Shown: positions 1 to 6,330 of the stretch, piece after piece | How positions within the stretch are numbered: the first letter of the stretch is position 1 | How the letters are laid out: every line of letters begins with the position of its first letter | Assembly: GCA_036508075.1 (NCBI GenBank) | Contig: DATCIA010000001.1 | Location: 1-7,480, forward strand | Source of the DNA: PALSA-660 sp036508075 | GTDB lineage: Bacteria > Actinomycetota > Coriobacteriia > Anaerosomatales > PALSA-660 | Direction: 5' to 3' | Length of the DNA: 7,480 nucleotides | The notes under the pieces: generated by a model | The model's input: the letters and a program-made list of their open reading frames with translations, nothing else | Databases searched by the model: none | Told to the model about the DNA's origin: nothing | Made by a program: the position numbers and the translations under genes

Positions 1-491
1 GCGGCGGTGTTGTCTGCGAGCGCCGTCAGGAGGCGCGCCAGCTCGGCGCGGTCCGGCTCGGAGAGCGAGCCGACGGTCTCATCGACGTAATGCGCGAAGA
101 GCTCCTTGGACGCGTCGGCTTGGGTGCGGCCAGAGGGTGTGAGCTTGAGGCGCGTCAGCCTCTGGTCGGCTTCGTCGTCCCAGCGCTCGATGAAGCCCTG
201 CTGCTCCATACGCTGCAGCATCGTGGTGACGGTCGGGCGCGAGAGGTGCAGGCACTCGGCGAGGTCACGTTGGCTCATGCCCTCATGGGCGGCAAGGATG
301 CGCAGTACGCCTTGGGCGCCCGGATGCACGTCTGCTGTCGCCATCGCCCGGCCGAGGTACTGCCGGTTGAGGTGCATGACGCGGCGGAAGACCTCGAAGA
401 CCTCGGACGAGGCGGGGTCGAGTCCCTCGAAGCCGATGGGCCCCGGCCCGTGATGATGGTGCGCGTGGTGCTCGTGGTGGGGAGGATGCAC
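1..491 (-). CDS. MarR-family winged-helix transcriptional regulator, His-rich N-terminus (C-terminus cut by window edge)
   Basis: Reading the minus strand from a GTG at 491-489 gives 163 codons with no stop before the left edge. An in-frame TAA lies 30 bases upstream and a purine run (AAAGGGG) sits 9 bases before the GTG, so this start is well supported. Residues ~30-70 form the N-terminal dimerisation helices. Residues ~71-120 hold the winged helix-turn-helix: MSQRDLAECL, recognition helix SRPTVTTMLQRME, then the wing with the MarR hallmark DEADQR...LTPSG. The C-terminal helix starts near 125; MarR proteins are usually 140-160 residues, so little is missing. Nine of the first 14 residues are His (HPPHHEHHAHHHH), an unusual tail that could bind Zn, Ni or Cu; metal sensing is only inference. 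It is likely a dimeric, ligand-responsive repressor acting on itself and on neighbours to the left or right. The MarR fold is near certain; the ligand is unknown. Confidence 0.93.
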   Translation of the reverse strand, partial: MHPPHHEHHAHHHHGPGPIGFEGLDPASSEVFEVFRRVMHLNRQYLGRAMATADVHPGAQGVLRILAAHEGMSQRDLAECLHLSRPTVTTMLQRMEQQGFIERWDDEADQRLTRLKLTPSGRTQADASKELFAHYVDETVGSLSEPDRAELARLLTALADNTA

Positions 492-661
492 AGTGTTGCG
501 CCCCTTTCGAGACGGCGGTTATCGTTTGGAAGCGAAAGATTAGCATACGAACGGTTATGGGGCAAATCGGATTCTCGTGTGTCACCGCCGCGCGGCAACG
601 GGGACAATGGGTTCGGGGAGTCCGCGCCGCCGGCTCGCCGAACGATCCGATCGGAGCACTG
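492..661. promoter_or_regulatory. Divergent intergenic region between the MarR gene and the glycosidase lipoprotein gene
   Basis: This 170-bp gap separates divergent starts. The stretch ~518-560 is clearly AT-richer than its surroundings and is the likely site of both promoters and the MarR operator. Leftward, TTGCCC (complement of 561-566 region) and TAATCT are 17 bases apart, a weak -35/-10 pair. Rightward, TTATCG at 519-524 and TAGCAT at 541-546 are 16 bases apart, also weak. The heptamer CGGTTAT occurs twice in the same orientation, at 516-522 and 552-558, flanking this island. CTTTCG (504-509) and CGAAAG (533-538) form a 6-base inverted repeat. No strong MarR-type palindrome could be identified by eye, so the exact operator is not called. 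The remainder, 567-645, is GC-rich with nothing recognisable. Confidence 0.4.
646..656 (+). promoter_or_regulatory. Ribosome binding site that fixes the lipoprotein start, overlapping a palindrome
   Basis: GGAG at 653-656 is 5 bases before the ATG at 662 and directly precedes a lipoprotein signal peptide. This rejects the longer in-frame ATG at 557, which has no Shine-Dalgarno and would put 35 low-complexity residues ahead of the signal peptide. The palindrome TCCGATCGGA (646-655) overlaps the site; whether it affects translation is unknown. Confidence 0.7.
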
Positions 662-2800
662 ATGCAGGCGAAACGGGTCGCCGTCATGTTGCTGCTTGGC
701 GTGCTCGCCGCGACCACGTCGGGGTGTTCGACCACACGCGTTGCTCCTCCGCGCCCGTTGCCGACCCGCTCGTGGGCGCCGTCGCCGTCGCAGGTCGGCG
801 GCCTCTCGCGCCTCGCCCACACCGAAGGGGAGCGGCTCCTGCTCTCCACGAAGAGCGGCGACATCGCCTTCGTCCCCGGGATCAACCTAGGGGCGACCGT
901 CCCCGGAACGAGCCCGGGCGAGTTGGCCGTGACCGCGGCCGAGTACCGCGCGTGGTTCCCGCAGATCGCCTTACTGGGTCTGCGCGCGCTGCGCGTCTAT
1001 ACGATCCTGCCGCCCGGCTTCTACGAGGAGCTGAAGGCGTACAACACGGCCCATCCCTCTTCGCCGCTCTACCTGGTCCAGGGTGTCTGGATCCCCGAGG
1101 AGGAGTTCCTCGCCAGCCAGGATCTCTACTCCGCGACCGTACGCGGCGGGTTCCGGCGTGAGATCAGCAACGCCGTCGCCGCGGTGCATGGGACGCTTCG
1201 ACTCGATCCGGCCCCCGGGCATGCCTCCGGGACGTGGACGGCCGACGTCTCACAGTGGACGCTGTCCTGGTCGCTCGGCGTCGAGTGGGACCCGACCGCG
1301 ACCCAGGCGAGCGACGCCCGGAACGCGCGCGTGGCCAGGTACGCCGGCCGCTACTTCTCGGCGGCGCCGACCTCCACTCCCACGGAATCATGGCTCGCGG
1401 AGATGCTCGACCACCTCGCCGCAGAAGAGTCGTCGCGTGGCGTGGCGATGCCGCTTACCTTCACCAACTGGCCGACCACGGACCCACTGAAGCACCCCGG
1501 CGAACCGAACCCGATGGAGGACCTCGTCGGGGTCGACGCCAACAACATCCGCGTGCAGCCCGCCTGGCCGGGCGGGTACTTCGCCTCCTACCATGCCTAC
1601 CCCTACTACCCCGACTTCCAGCGCTACGAGACGGCGCTTCAGGTGGTGCGTGACGGCCGCATCGATCCGTACGCGGGTTACATCCGAGCCCTTCGCACGC
1701 ATCACGCCGGGATGCCGCTCGTCATCACCGAGTACGGCGTGCCCTCTTCGCTCGGGATGGCGCACTACGGTGCGGCAGGACGCAGCCAGGGGGGGCACTC
1801 GGAGCAGGATGCGACTGCGATCGATGCGGATCTGCTCCGGATAGTGCGCGAGGAGGGATGTTCCGGCGGCTACCTGTTCGAGTGGACGGACGAGTGGTTC
1901 AAGTTCACTTGGAACACCGTCCAGACCGAGCTTCCCTCCGATCGTCGCCAGCTGTGGCGCAACCCGCTTACCAACGAGGAGAACTTCGGTCTGCTCGCGA
2001 TGGACTCGCGTTCCGCCTCGTCCGTGGTGGTGGACGGCGCAGGTTCGGAGTGGGAGGGGAACGGCTCGCAGGTGATCCACGAATCGCGGACCGGAGTGCG
2101 TGAAGTACGGGCGCTGGCAGACGAGGCGTATCTGTATCTCCGCATGGTGCTCGAGGACCCCGCTGCACTCGAGAAAGGAACGCTTGCCGTCGGCTTTGAT
2201 CTGATACCCGGTGGAACGCCGGGGCTGCCCTTGATGCCCGGGGTGGCAGCCGGTTCGGACACGGCGGTGGTGCTCGGTCCCGGTCCCAGGGGCCGCGCGT
2301 ACGTCCGGGCCGACGCCGATCCCGCTCTGGTGCCCGCGCCCGCTGCGGCCCTGCCGTCCACAGGCTCTGCGGACTCCGCATGGCACCTGCAGCGGCAGAT
2401 CATCAACCGCGCGCTGACGGTCCCGGGGACAGGGGAGGCGCTGCCGGCGGAGTTCTTTGATGTGGGTATCCTGCGCTCGGGGACCACGGACGTCACCGAT
2501 CCCGAGTTCGATTCGCGGGTGACGTGGGCGGTCGGCGATGTCGTCGAGCTGCGGCTGCCCCTTGCCATGGTTGGATTCAGCGATCCGTCGTCGCTCCAGG
2601 CACTGGTCGTGGGCCCGGGGAGCACCGCCTCGACACTCGCGGTCCCGCGCGTCGGCATAACGGTGGCTGTCACAGGAAGCGCCCCGGCCGTGACCCGGGG
2701 CTACGCGTGGGAGCCGTGGCAACGGGCTCCCTTCCGCCCTCGGCTCAAGGCCGGCGCGGCTAGCGTGTTTCGGGACGCGGTGATAGACGTCCAGGAGTGA
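662..2800 (+). CDS. Secreted lipoprotein: GH-A-like TIM-barrel glycosidase with C-terminal CBM9/DOMON-like domain
   Basis: 712 residues. A signal peptide (K4-R5, hydrophobic 6-17) ends in a lipobox-like TSGC with Cys22, so the protein is probably lipid-anchored outside the membrane. A Pro/Ser linker follows to ~46. Residues ~70-445 look like a (beta/alpha)8 glycoside hydrolase of clan GH-A. They include LRVYTI (110-115), LGVEWDP with E208 as candidate acid/base, YHAYPYYPD (310-318) matching the beta-6 His-x-Tyr position, VITEYGV with E357 as candidate nucleophile, and GGYLFEWTDEW (402-412) with the beta-8 Trp. From ~455 a DGxxSEW start and VRALADEAYLYLRM resemble CBM9/DOMON beta-sandwich domains, ending near 670. 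The CAZy family is not recognised. It may cleave or remodel a surface glycan, plausibly the product of the GT2 encoded downstream; that link rests on proximity only. The gene is divergent from the MarR gene and convergent with the ferritin-like gene. Confidence 0.8.
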   Translation: MQAKRVAVMLLLGVLAATTSGCSTTRVAPPRPLPTRSWAPSPSQVGGLSRLAHTEGERLLLSTKSGDIAFVPGINLGATVPGTSPGELAVTAAEYRAWFPQIALLGLRALRVYTILPPGFYEELKAYNTAHPSSPLYLVQGVWIPEEEFLASQDLYSATVRGGFRREISNAVAAVHGTLRLDPAPGHASGTWTADVSQWTLSWSLGVEWDPTATQASDARNARVARYAGRYFSAAPTSTPTESWLAEMLDHLAAEESSRGVAMPLTFTNWPTTDPLKHPGEPNPMEDLVGVDANNIRVQPAWPGGYFASYHAYPYYPDFQRYETALQVVRDGRIDPYAGYIRALRTHHAGMPLVITEYGVPSSLGMAHYGAAGRSQGGHSEQDATAIDADLLRIVREEGCSGGYLFEWTDEWFKFTWNTVQTELPSDRRQLWRNPLTNEENFGLLAMDSRSASSVVVDGAGSEWEGNGSQVIHESRTGVREVRALADEAYLYLRMVLEDPAALEKGTLAVGFDLIPGGTPGLPLMPGVAAGSDTAVVLGPGPRGRAYVRADADPALVPAPAAALPSTGSADSAWHLQRQIINRALTVPGTGEALPAEFFDVGILRSGTTDVTDPEFDSRVTWAVGDVVELRLPLAMVGFSDPSSLQALVVGPGSTASTLAVPRVGITVAVTGSAPAVTRGYAWEPWQRAPFRPRLKAGAASVFRDAVIDVQE

Positions 2801-2837
2801 GGCGTGGCCACGCGGGACGAGCGTCCGGACGGTGGTT
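2801..2837. repeat. Two short palindromes between convergent genes
   Basis: The 37-bp gap between the convergent lipoprotein and ferritin-like genes holds two perfect self-complementary sequences, GCGTGGCCACGC at 2802-2813 and CGTCCGGACG at 2822-2831. An alternative small hairpin pairs GGAC (2815-2818) with GTCC (2823-2826). There is no T-tract on either strand, so this is not a canonical intrinsic terminator. It could be a weak bidirectional pause or termination signal or chance in GC-rich DNA. Confidence 0.35.
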
Positions 2838-3308
2838 CTACTCGCTGCGGAGCGCTTCCAGCAGCCGCACATGCTCTCGTTCCTGCACGATGATCCGTTC
2901 GACCAGTCTCGCGGCCCTTCGTGACAGGCCCGGCTTCAGCGCCGAGAAGAGTTCGATCGCGGCGTGTTCCTTGCTCAGGGCGAACTCGAGGAACGCGGGG
3001 GTCCCTCCTGAGGAGAGCGCATCGACCTGCGCTCCGCTCATCGGGGCGAACACCGATTCGCGGGCGATGGTGCGGATGAGCGCGTCGCCGTCCCCGGGGA
3101 ACGTGGCCGCCTCCTCATGAGGCTCCTGCGCGAAGATCGCCGCGAACACGGTGCGGTGACCGCCCTCCTCGATGGCGAGCCGTTCGCACAGGGTGCGCAG
3201 GCGCGAATCGGCAGCGATCTCCGCGAAGTTGGTGTAGAAGTCCAGGCCGTTGCGCTCGATCTCCTCGGCCATGCGGGCGATCTCACCCATGGTGAATCGT
3301 GCGGGCAC
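2838..3308 (-). CDS. Ferritin-like diiron protein (rubrerythrin-type four-helix bundle, no rubredoxin domain)
   Basis: 156 residues from GTG at 3308-3306, with a strong AGGAGGAG (complement of 3311-3318) immediately upstream; a second in-frame ATG six codons in is less well placed. The four helices carry a full set of diiron ligands in rubrerythrin order: E18 (ExxGLDFY), E48 and H51 (EEGGH), E114 (SKEHAAIELF) and E143 with H146 (EREH). The C-terminus stops after the last helix, with no CxxC rubredoxin-like domain, so it belongs with the short COG1633-like ferritin-like proteins. Likely role is peroxide reduction or iron handling in the cytoplasm of an oxygen-sensitive cell; the electron donor is unknown. 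It is divergent from the REC-HEAT-GT2 operon, convergent with the lipoprotein gene, and seems functionally unrelated to both. Confidence 0.88.
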   Translation of the reverse strand: MPARFTMGEIARMAEEIERNGLDFYTNFAEIAADSRLRTLCERLAIEEGGHRTVFAAIFAQEPHEEAATFPGDGDALIRTIARESVFAPMSGAQVDALSSGGTPAFLEFALSKEHAAIELFSALKPGLSRRAARLVERIIVQEREHVRLLEALRSE

Positions 3309-3380
3309 GGCTCCTCCTGTGCAGTCTGCGGGTAACGAGTCATATCATATGCTCACGCGACAATGGGAGGGACGTGCTGG
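3309..3380. promoter_or_regulatory. Divergent promoter region with AT-rich palindrome
   Basis: The gap between the divergent ferritin-like and REC genes contains CATATCATATG (3341-3351), a perfect inverted repeat of CATAT around one central base and the only AT-rich patch here. It supplies near-consensus -10 hexamers on both strands: TATCAT (3343-3348) rightward and TATGAT (3349-3344) leftward, each 5 of 6 to TATAAT. No convincing -35 lies 16-18 bases from either, so an activator or alternative sigma factor is possible. The palindrome itself could be an operator covering both start sites. Confidence 0.5.
3366..3371 (+). promoter_or_regulatory. Ribosome binding site that fixes the REC gene start at GTG 3381
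   Basis: GGAGGG is 9 bases ahead of GTG 3381. The longer in-frame ATG at 3363 overlaps this site, has no Shine-Dalgarno of its own, and would add six residues unlike a receiver-domain start. Confidence 0.7.
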
Positions 3381-3803
3381 GTGGCGGAGTTCCGGGGACG
3401 TATGCTCGTTGTCGAGGAGGATGCCCTCGCTCGTCGGATCGTCGCGAAGAGGTTCGCGCGATCTGGCTGGAGTGTCCAGGTGACGTCGACGGACGAGGAA
3501 GCGCTCGAGCTCTTGGACGCGGCTGCCGGCGATGTGGACATCGTGGTCACCGACCGGTTGCCGCTCACGTTCAGCGGGTTCGATCTTGCGAAGCGCATCC
3601 GTGAGATCCCAGGGCCGGTGGGGGCGACTGCCGTTGTCGTCGTGTCCGGGTTGGATCGCCCTTCGGACATCGCCTCGGTTCTGGCTGCCGGCGCGGACGG
3701 CTTTGTCTCCAGGCCGTTCGACCTTGCCGACCTGGAGTCCGAGATCGAGCGCGTTCTCAAGGTGCGCTCGGCCGCCGATGACGGGCAGGTGGGGCGAACG
3801 TGA
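3381..3803 (+). CDS. Stand-alone, atypical response-regulator receiver (REC) domain protein
   Basis: 140 residues, one CheY-like (beta/alpha)5 domain with no output domain. Beta-1 is RMLVVEED (7-14); the acidic pocket is E12-E13 rather than the usual E/D-D. The phosphoacceptor is D58 in VVTDRLPLTFSGFDL, where the common DxxMP reads DRLP. The Ser/Thr switch residue is S89 (VVVVSG). At beta-5 the near-invariant Lys of K-P-F is replaced by Arg: SRPF, R111. D58 is kept, so phosphorylation is possible, but D-to-E and K-to-R changes suggest altered signalling or a protein-interaction role. No histidine kinase is in the window. The stop overlaps the HEAT gene start by 4 bp (GTGA), so the two are translationally coupled; it probably regulates the HEAT/GT2 pair by contact rather than DNA binding. 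REC fold very likely, function inferred. Confidence 0.9.
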   Translation: MAEFRGRMLVVEEDALARRIVAKRFARSGWSVQVTSTDEEALELLDAAAGDVDIVVTDRLPLTFSGFDLAKRIREIPGPVGATAVVVVSGLDRPSDIASVLAAGADGFVSRPFDLADLESEIERVLKVRSAADDGQVGRT

Positions 3804-4888
3804 ACTACTTCATCGTCTCGCGGGTCGTCGCCTTCTTCGCACTTGCCAACCTTGCGCTCGTCGTCTACATCGTGCTGCGGCGCGCCCTTCAGCATCCGTC
3901 CGACCCCAAGAAGAACGCCCGACGCGCCGAATACGGCGATGCCCTCGACGAGATGCTTGCTTCCGGGGAACCACCGTCCGACCCCACCGAGGTCCTGTCG
4001 TTCCACCAGCGATGGGAGGCCGACGAGCTCCAGAGCGCCATCCTGGATCGTGCGGACCTTCTGCGGGGCTCGTCGCTGGAGGTTCTGACCGGTGTGTTCG
4101 CCCGTTCGGGTCTCTTCGAGGCCCGCGTCAAGGATCTCGGGAGCCGCCGCGTCTGGGACCGACGCTTGGCGGCCGATGCCCTTGGGCGTAGCGGTTCGCA
4201 GGATGCTGTGCGCCATCTGGCGCTCTCCCTCCGCGACGACGATGACGACGTGCGCTCCATCGCGGCCAAGGGCCTCGGGAAGCTGCGAGCGGTGTCGGCC
4301 ATCGGGTACCTCGTCAGTCTGTTCCGTGACATCGCGGACAGGTCGTGCGTCTCGGTGGCCGACACACTGATCGGGTTAGGGGAGGATGCCGTCCCCGCGC
4401 TTCTCGACGCCGCGGGAGATCCCGGTTCGTCCGAGCGCACGCTCTACTGGGTGCTGCGGTGCCTGGAGAGCATCGGCGACCCCGCCGGCACGATCCGTGC
4501 GGCGCACGAAGCGGGCCCCCATATCGCGCCGGCTATGACCCACGAGAGTGAGCGTGTTCGCGCGGCGGCTGCGTCGGCGTTGGGACGCCTGGGTGCTGTC
4601 TCCGACGCCCAGCTCCTGCGGGTCGCGTTCGGAGACCCGGCCCCCGAGGTGCGCCGCCAGGCAGCGGCGGCCGCCGGGCGCGTCGCCGGCGTGGAAGCGG
4701 TGCCCTGGCTCCTTGAGCTCTTCGGAGACCCGGACTTCGACGTGAGCTACTCGGCGTCTCGGGCACTCCTGTCGTTCGGCGACGGGGCTGTCGATGCGGC
4801 ACAGTCACTCGCGGGCACCGCGCAGGGCGCGGCCTACGAACGCGCACTCGAAGTGCTCGATGCCGCAGGTCGGACGGTGGCCCTGTGA
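3800..4888 (+). CDS. Membrane-anchored HEAT-repeat protein linked to a GT2 synthase
   Basis: 362 residues starting at GTG 3800, inside the REC stop, with AGGTGGGG five bases upstream. One N-terminal transmembrane segment (~residues 5-27) is followed by RR and a basic/charged stretch, which predicts a cytoplasmic C-terminal body. Residues ~119-178 and ~249-340 show HEAT/PBS-lyase-like repeats, for example DRRLAADALGRSG, DVRSIAAKGLGKLRAV, RVRAAAASALGRLGAV and EVRRQAAAAAGRVAGV, with more diverged units between (~182-225). Such alpha-solenoids bind protein partners; no catalytic motif is visible. Its stop overlaps the GT2 start by 4 bp. A reasonable inference is a scaffold or regulator at the inner membrane that couples the REC protein to the synthase, taking the place of PilZ or PgaD-type accessory subunits. 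I know no characterised homologue with this operon position. Confidence 0.87.
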   Translation: MNYFIVSRVVAFFALANLALVVYIVLRRALQHPSDPKKNARRAEYGDALDEMLASGEPPSDPTEVLSFHQRWEADELQSAILDRADLLRGSSLEVLTGVFARSGLFEARVKDLGSRRVWDRRLAADALGRSGSQDAVRHLALSLRDDDDDVRSIAAKGLGKLRAVSAIGYLVSLFRDIADRSCVSVADTLIGLGEDAVPALLDAAGDPGSSERTLYWVLRCLESIGDPAGTIRAAHEAGPHIAPAMTHESERVRAAAASALGRLGAVSDAQLLRVAFGDPAPEVRRQAAAAAGRVAGVEAVPWLLELFGDPDFDVSYSASRALLSFGDGAVDAAQSLAGTAQGAAYERALEVLDAAGRTVAL

Positions 4889-6330
4889 AGCTGATCCCGC
4901 TCCTGCAGCTGTTCGTGCTCGTCTATTTCTTCTTCGTGAACGGCATGTATTCGCTGCTGACGCTCCTGGCGTTCCCGCTCGTGCGACAGCAGCACAGGCG
5001 CTCGTTCATCGATGACCTCCCGGGCCTTTTCGGCTCGAGGCTCGCTCCCGGCGTTTCAATCCTCGTTCCCGCGCACAACGAGGAGGCGGCAATCGTCGAG
5101 AGCGTCCGGTCGCTGCTCATGAGCCACTACCCCAGGTTCGAGGTCGTGGTGATCGATGATGGCTCAACCGACGGGACCGCGGCCGAGCTGATCAAGGCCT
5201 TCGGACTCCGCAAGGTCTACCGTGTCGCGCGCGACGACATCGCGACCGCGCCGATCCACGCCACCTACCTGTCGGAAAAGCACGACAACCTCGTCTTGAT
5301 CCTCAAGGGGCACGGCGGGAAGGCGGACTCACTGAACGTCGGCATCAACGCGGCGAAGCACCCATACTTCTTCTCCATCGATGCCGACGTCGTCCTCGAG
5401 CGCGATGCCGTGATCCGGGCGATGAAGCCGGTCATGCGAGATCCGGAGCGTGTCGTCGCATCCGGCGGCATCGTTCGCGTGGCCAATGGCTGCAGGATCG
5501 TCAACGGCCGCATGGTCCGGGCGGGCCTGTCACCACGCCACCTTCCGGTCCTCCAGGTGGTCGAGTACATCCGGGCGTTCTCCGCCGGACGCGCCGGGCT
5601 GTCGGCGCTCGACTCGCTGCTGATCATCTCCGGTGCGTTCGGCGTCTTCGACACGCGGCTCGCCCGGTCTGTCGGCGGCTATCTGCTCGGCACGGTCGGC
5701 GAAGACATGGAGCTTCTCGTTCGCATGCGCCGCCGCCTCCTCGAGAGCAAGACCAAGCACCACGTCCTGTACCTCGCGTATCCGGTGGCTTGGACCGAGG
5801 TCCCGGAGACATTCGGCTTGCTCGGGCGGCAGCGCGCGCGTTGGCAGCGCGGGTTGTGCGAGACGCTATGGCATCACCGCCGCATGCTGTTCAACCCGCG
5901 GTATGGGCACATCGGGCTCTTCGCGATGCCCTTCTTCCTGCTCGTGGAGTTCTTCGGACCCATCGCCGAAGCCGCCGGCTACCTCCTGCTCGTGTGGTGG
6001 ATCGTGACGGGGCAGATCTTCTGGCCGTACTTCTGGTGGTTCTTCGCCATGGCCGTGCTGTGGGGCGTGCTCCTGTCCTTCGCGGCAGTCCTCTTCGAGG
6101 ACGTCAACTTCACCTGGTACCGGCTGCGCCGGAGCCTCGTACGCTTGCTCGGACACGCGTTGCTCGAGAACTTCGGGTACCGACAGCTCACGGTGTTCTG
6201 GCGGTTGCGCGGCGTCGTCCAGTTCCTCCGGGGAGAGACCTCGTGGGGCCAGATGGAGCATCGCGGCTTTGCAGAGGGCGCGGATGCCGGCGCCGATGAA
6301 GGCGTCGCGGAGGCCCCGGATGCTCGATGA
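4885..6330 (+). CDS. Processive family 2 glycosyltransferase (membrane polysaccharide synthase, PgaC/HAS-like)
   Basis: 481 residues from GTG 4885. N-terminal membrane segment(s) span ~6-33. The GT-A domain has SILVPAHNEE (58-67), VVVIDDGSTDGT with D91-D92, HGGKADSLN (143-151), the DxD motif SIDADVV with D166 and D168, GAFGVF (250-255), GED (272-274) carrying the likely catalytic base D274, and QRARW (316-320), the Q(Q/R)xRW signature of processive synthases of cellulose, chitin, hyaluronan and poly-GlcNAc. Two to three C-terminal membrane segments cover ~344-404. The tail has WGQMEHRGF (454-462), then an acidic Ala/Gly-rich end. There is no PilZ domain, so c-di-GMP control is not built in. 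It probably polymerises an activated sugar in the cytoplasm and exports the chain through the membrane; the sugar is not predictable. QVVEYIRAF (224-232) belongs to a subgroup that, from memory, occurs beside HEAT proteins. Confidence 0.93.
   Translation: MKLIPLLQLFVLVYFFFVNGMYSLLTLLAFPLVRQQHRRSFIDDLPGLFGSRLAPGVSILVPAHNEEAAIVESVRSLLMSHYPRFEVVVIDDGSTDGTAAELIKAFGLRKVYRVARDDIATAPIHATYLSEKHDNLVLILKGHGGKADSLNVGINAAKHPYFFSIDADVVLERDAVIRAMKPVMRDPERVVASGGIVRVANGCRIVNGRMVRAGLSPRHLPVLQVVEYIRAFSAGRAGLSALDSLLIISGAFGVFDTRLARSVGGYLLGTVGEDMELLVRMRRRLLESKTKHHVLYLAYPVAWTEVPETFGLLGRQRARWQRGLCETLWHHRRMLFNPRYGHIGLFAMPFFLLVEFFGPIAEAAGYLLLVWWIVTGQIFWPYFWWFFAMAVLWGVLLSFAAVLFEDVNFTWYRLRRSLVRLLGHALLENFGYRQLTVFWRLRGVVQFLRGETSWGQMEHRGFAEGADAGADEGVAEAPDAR
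6309..6313 (+). promoter_or_regulatory. Ribosome binding site that fixes the rRNA methyltransferase start at ATG 6320
   Basis: GGAGG is 6 bases before ATG 6320. Upstream in-frame ATGs at 6269, 6284 and 6296 lack comparable sites and would add an Arg/Pro-rich leader that RlmA proteins do not have. The site lies inside the GT2 coding region, giving an 11-bp gene overlap. Confidence 0.8.

Noticed and set aside
557..661. N-terminal extension of the lipoprotein from ATG 557
   Set aside because: No Shine-Dalgarno precedes it and it would bury the signal peptide; ATG 662 has GGAG at good spacing.
90..662. Plus-strand open frame of 190 codons over the MarR gene
   Set aside because: It is antisense to the clearly recognisable MarR protein and has no recognisable domain or Shine-Dalgarno.
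275..885. Minus-strand open frames crossing the MarR/lipoprotein gap
   Set aside because: They overlap both real genes in other frames and give low-complexity Arg-rich translations.
1388..2872. Long open frame on the minus strand (494 codons) opposite the lipoprotein gene
   Set aside because: It is fully antisense to a convincing lipoprotein gene, its translation is Arg/His/Pro-rich without domain motifs, and it results from GC-rich codon bias.
3381..6330. Classical c-di-GMP-controlled cellulose or Pga operon
   Set aside because: There is no PilZ domain on the GT2 and no BcsB, PgaD, deacetylase or GGDEF gene in the window.
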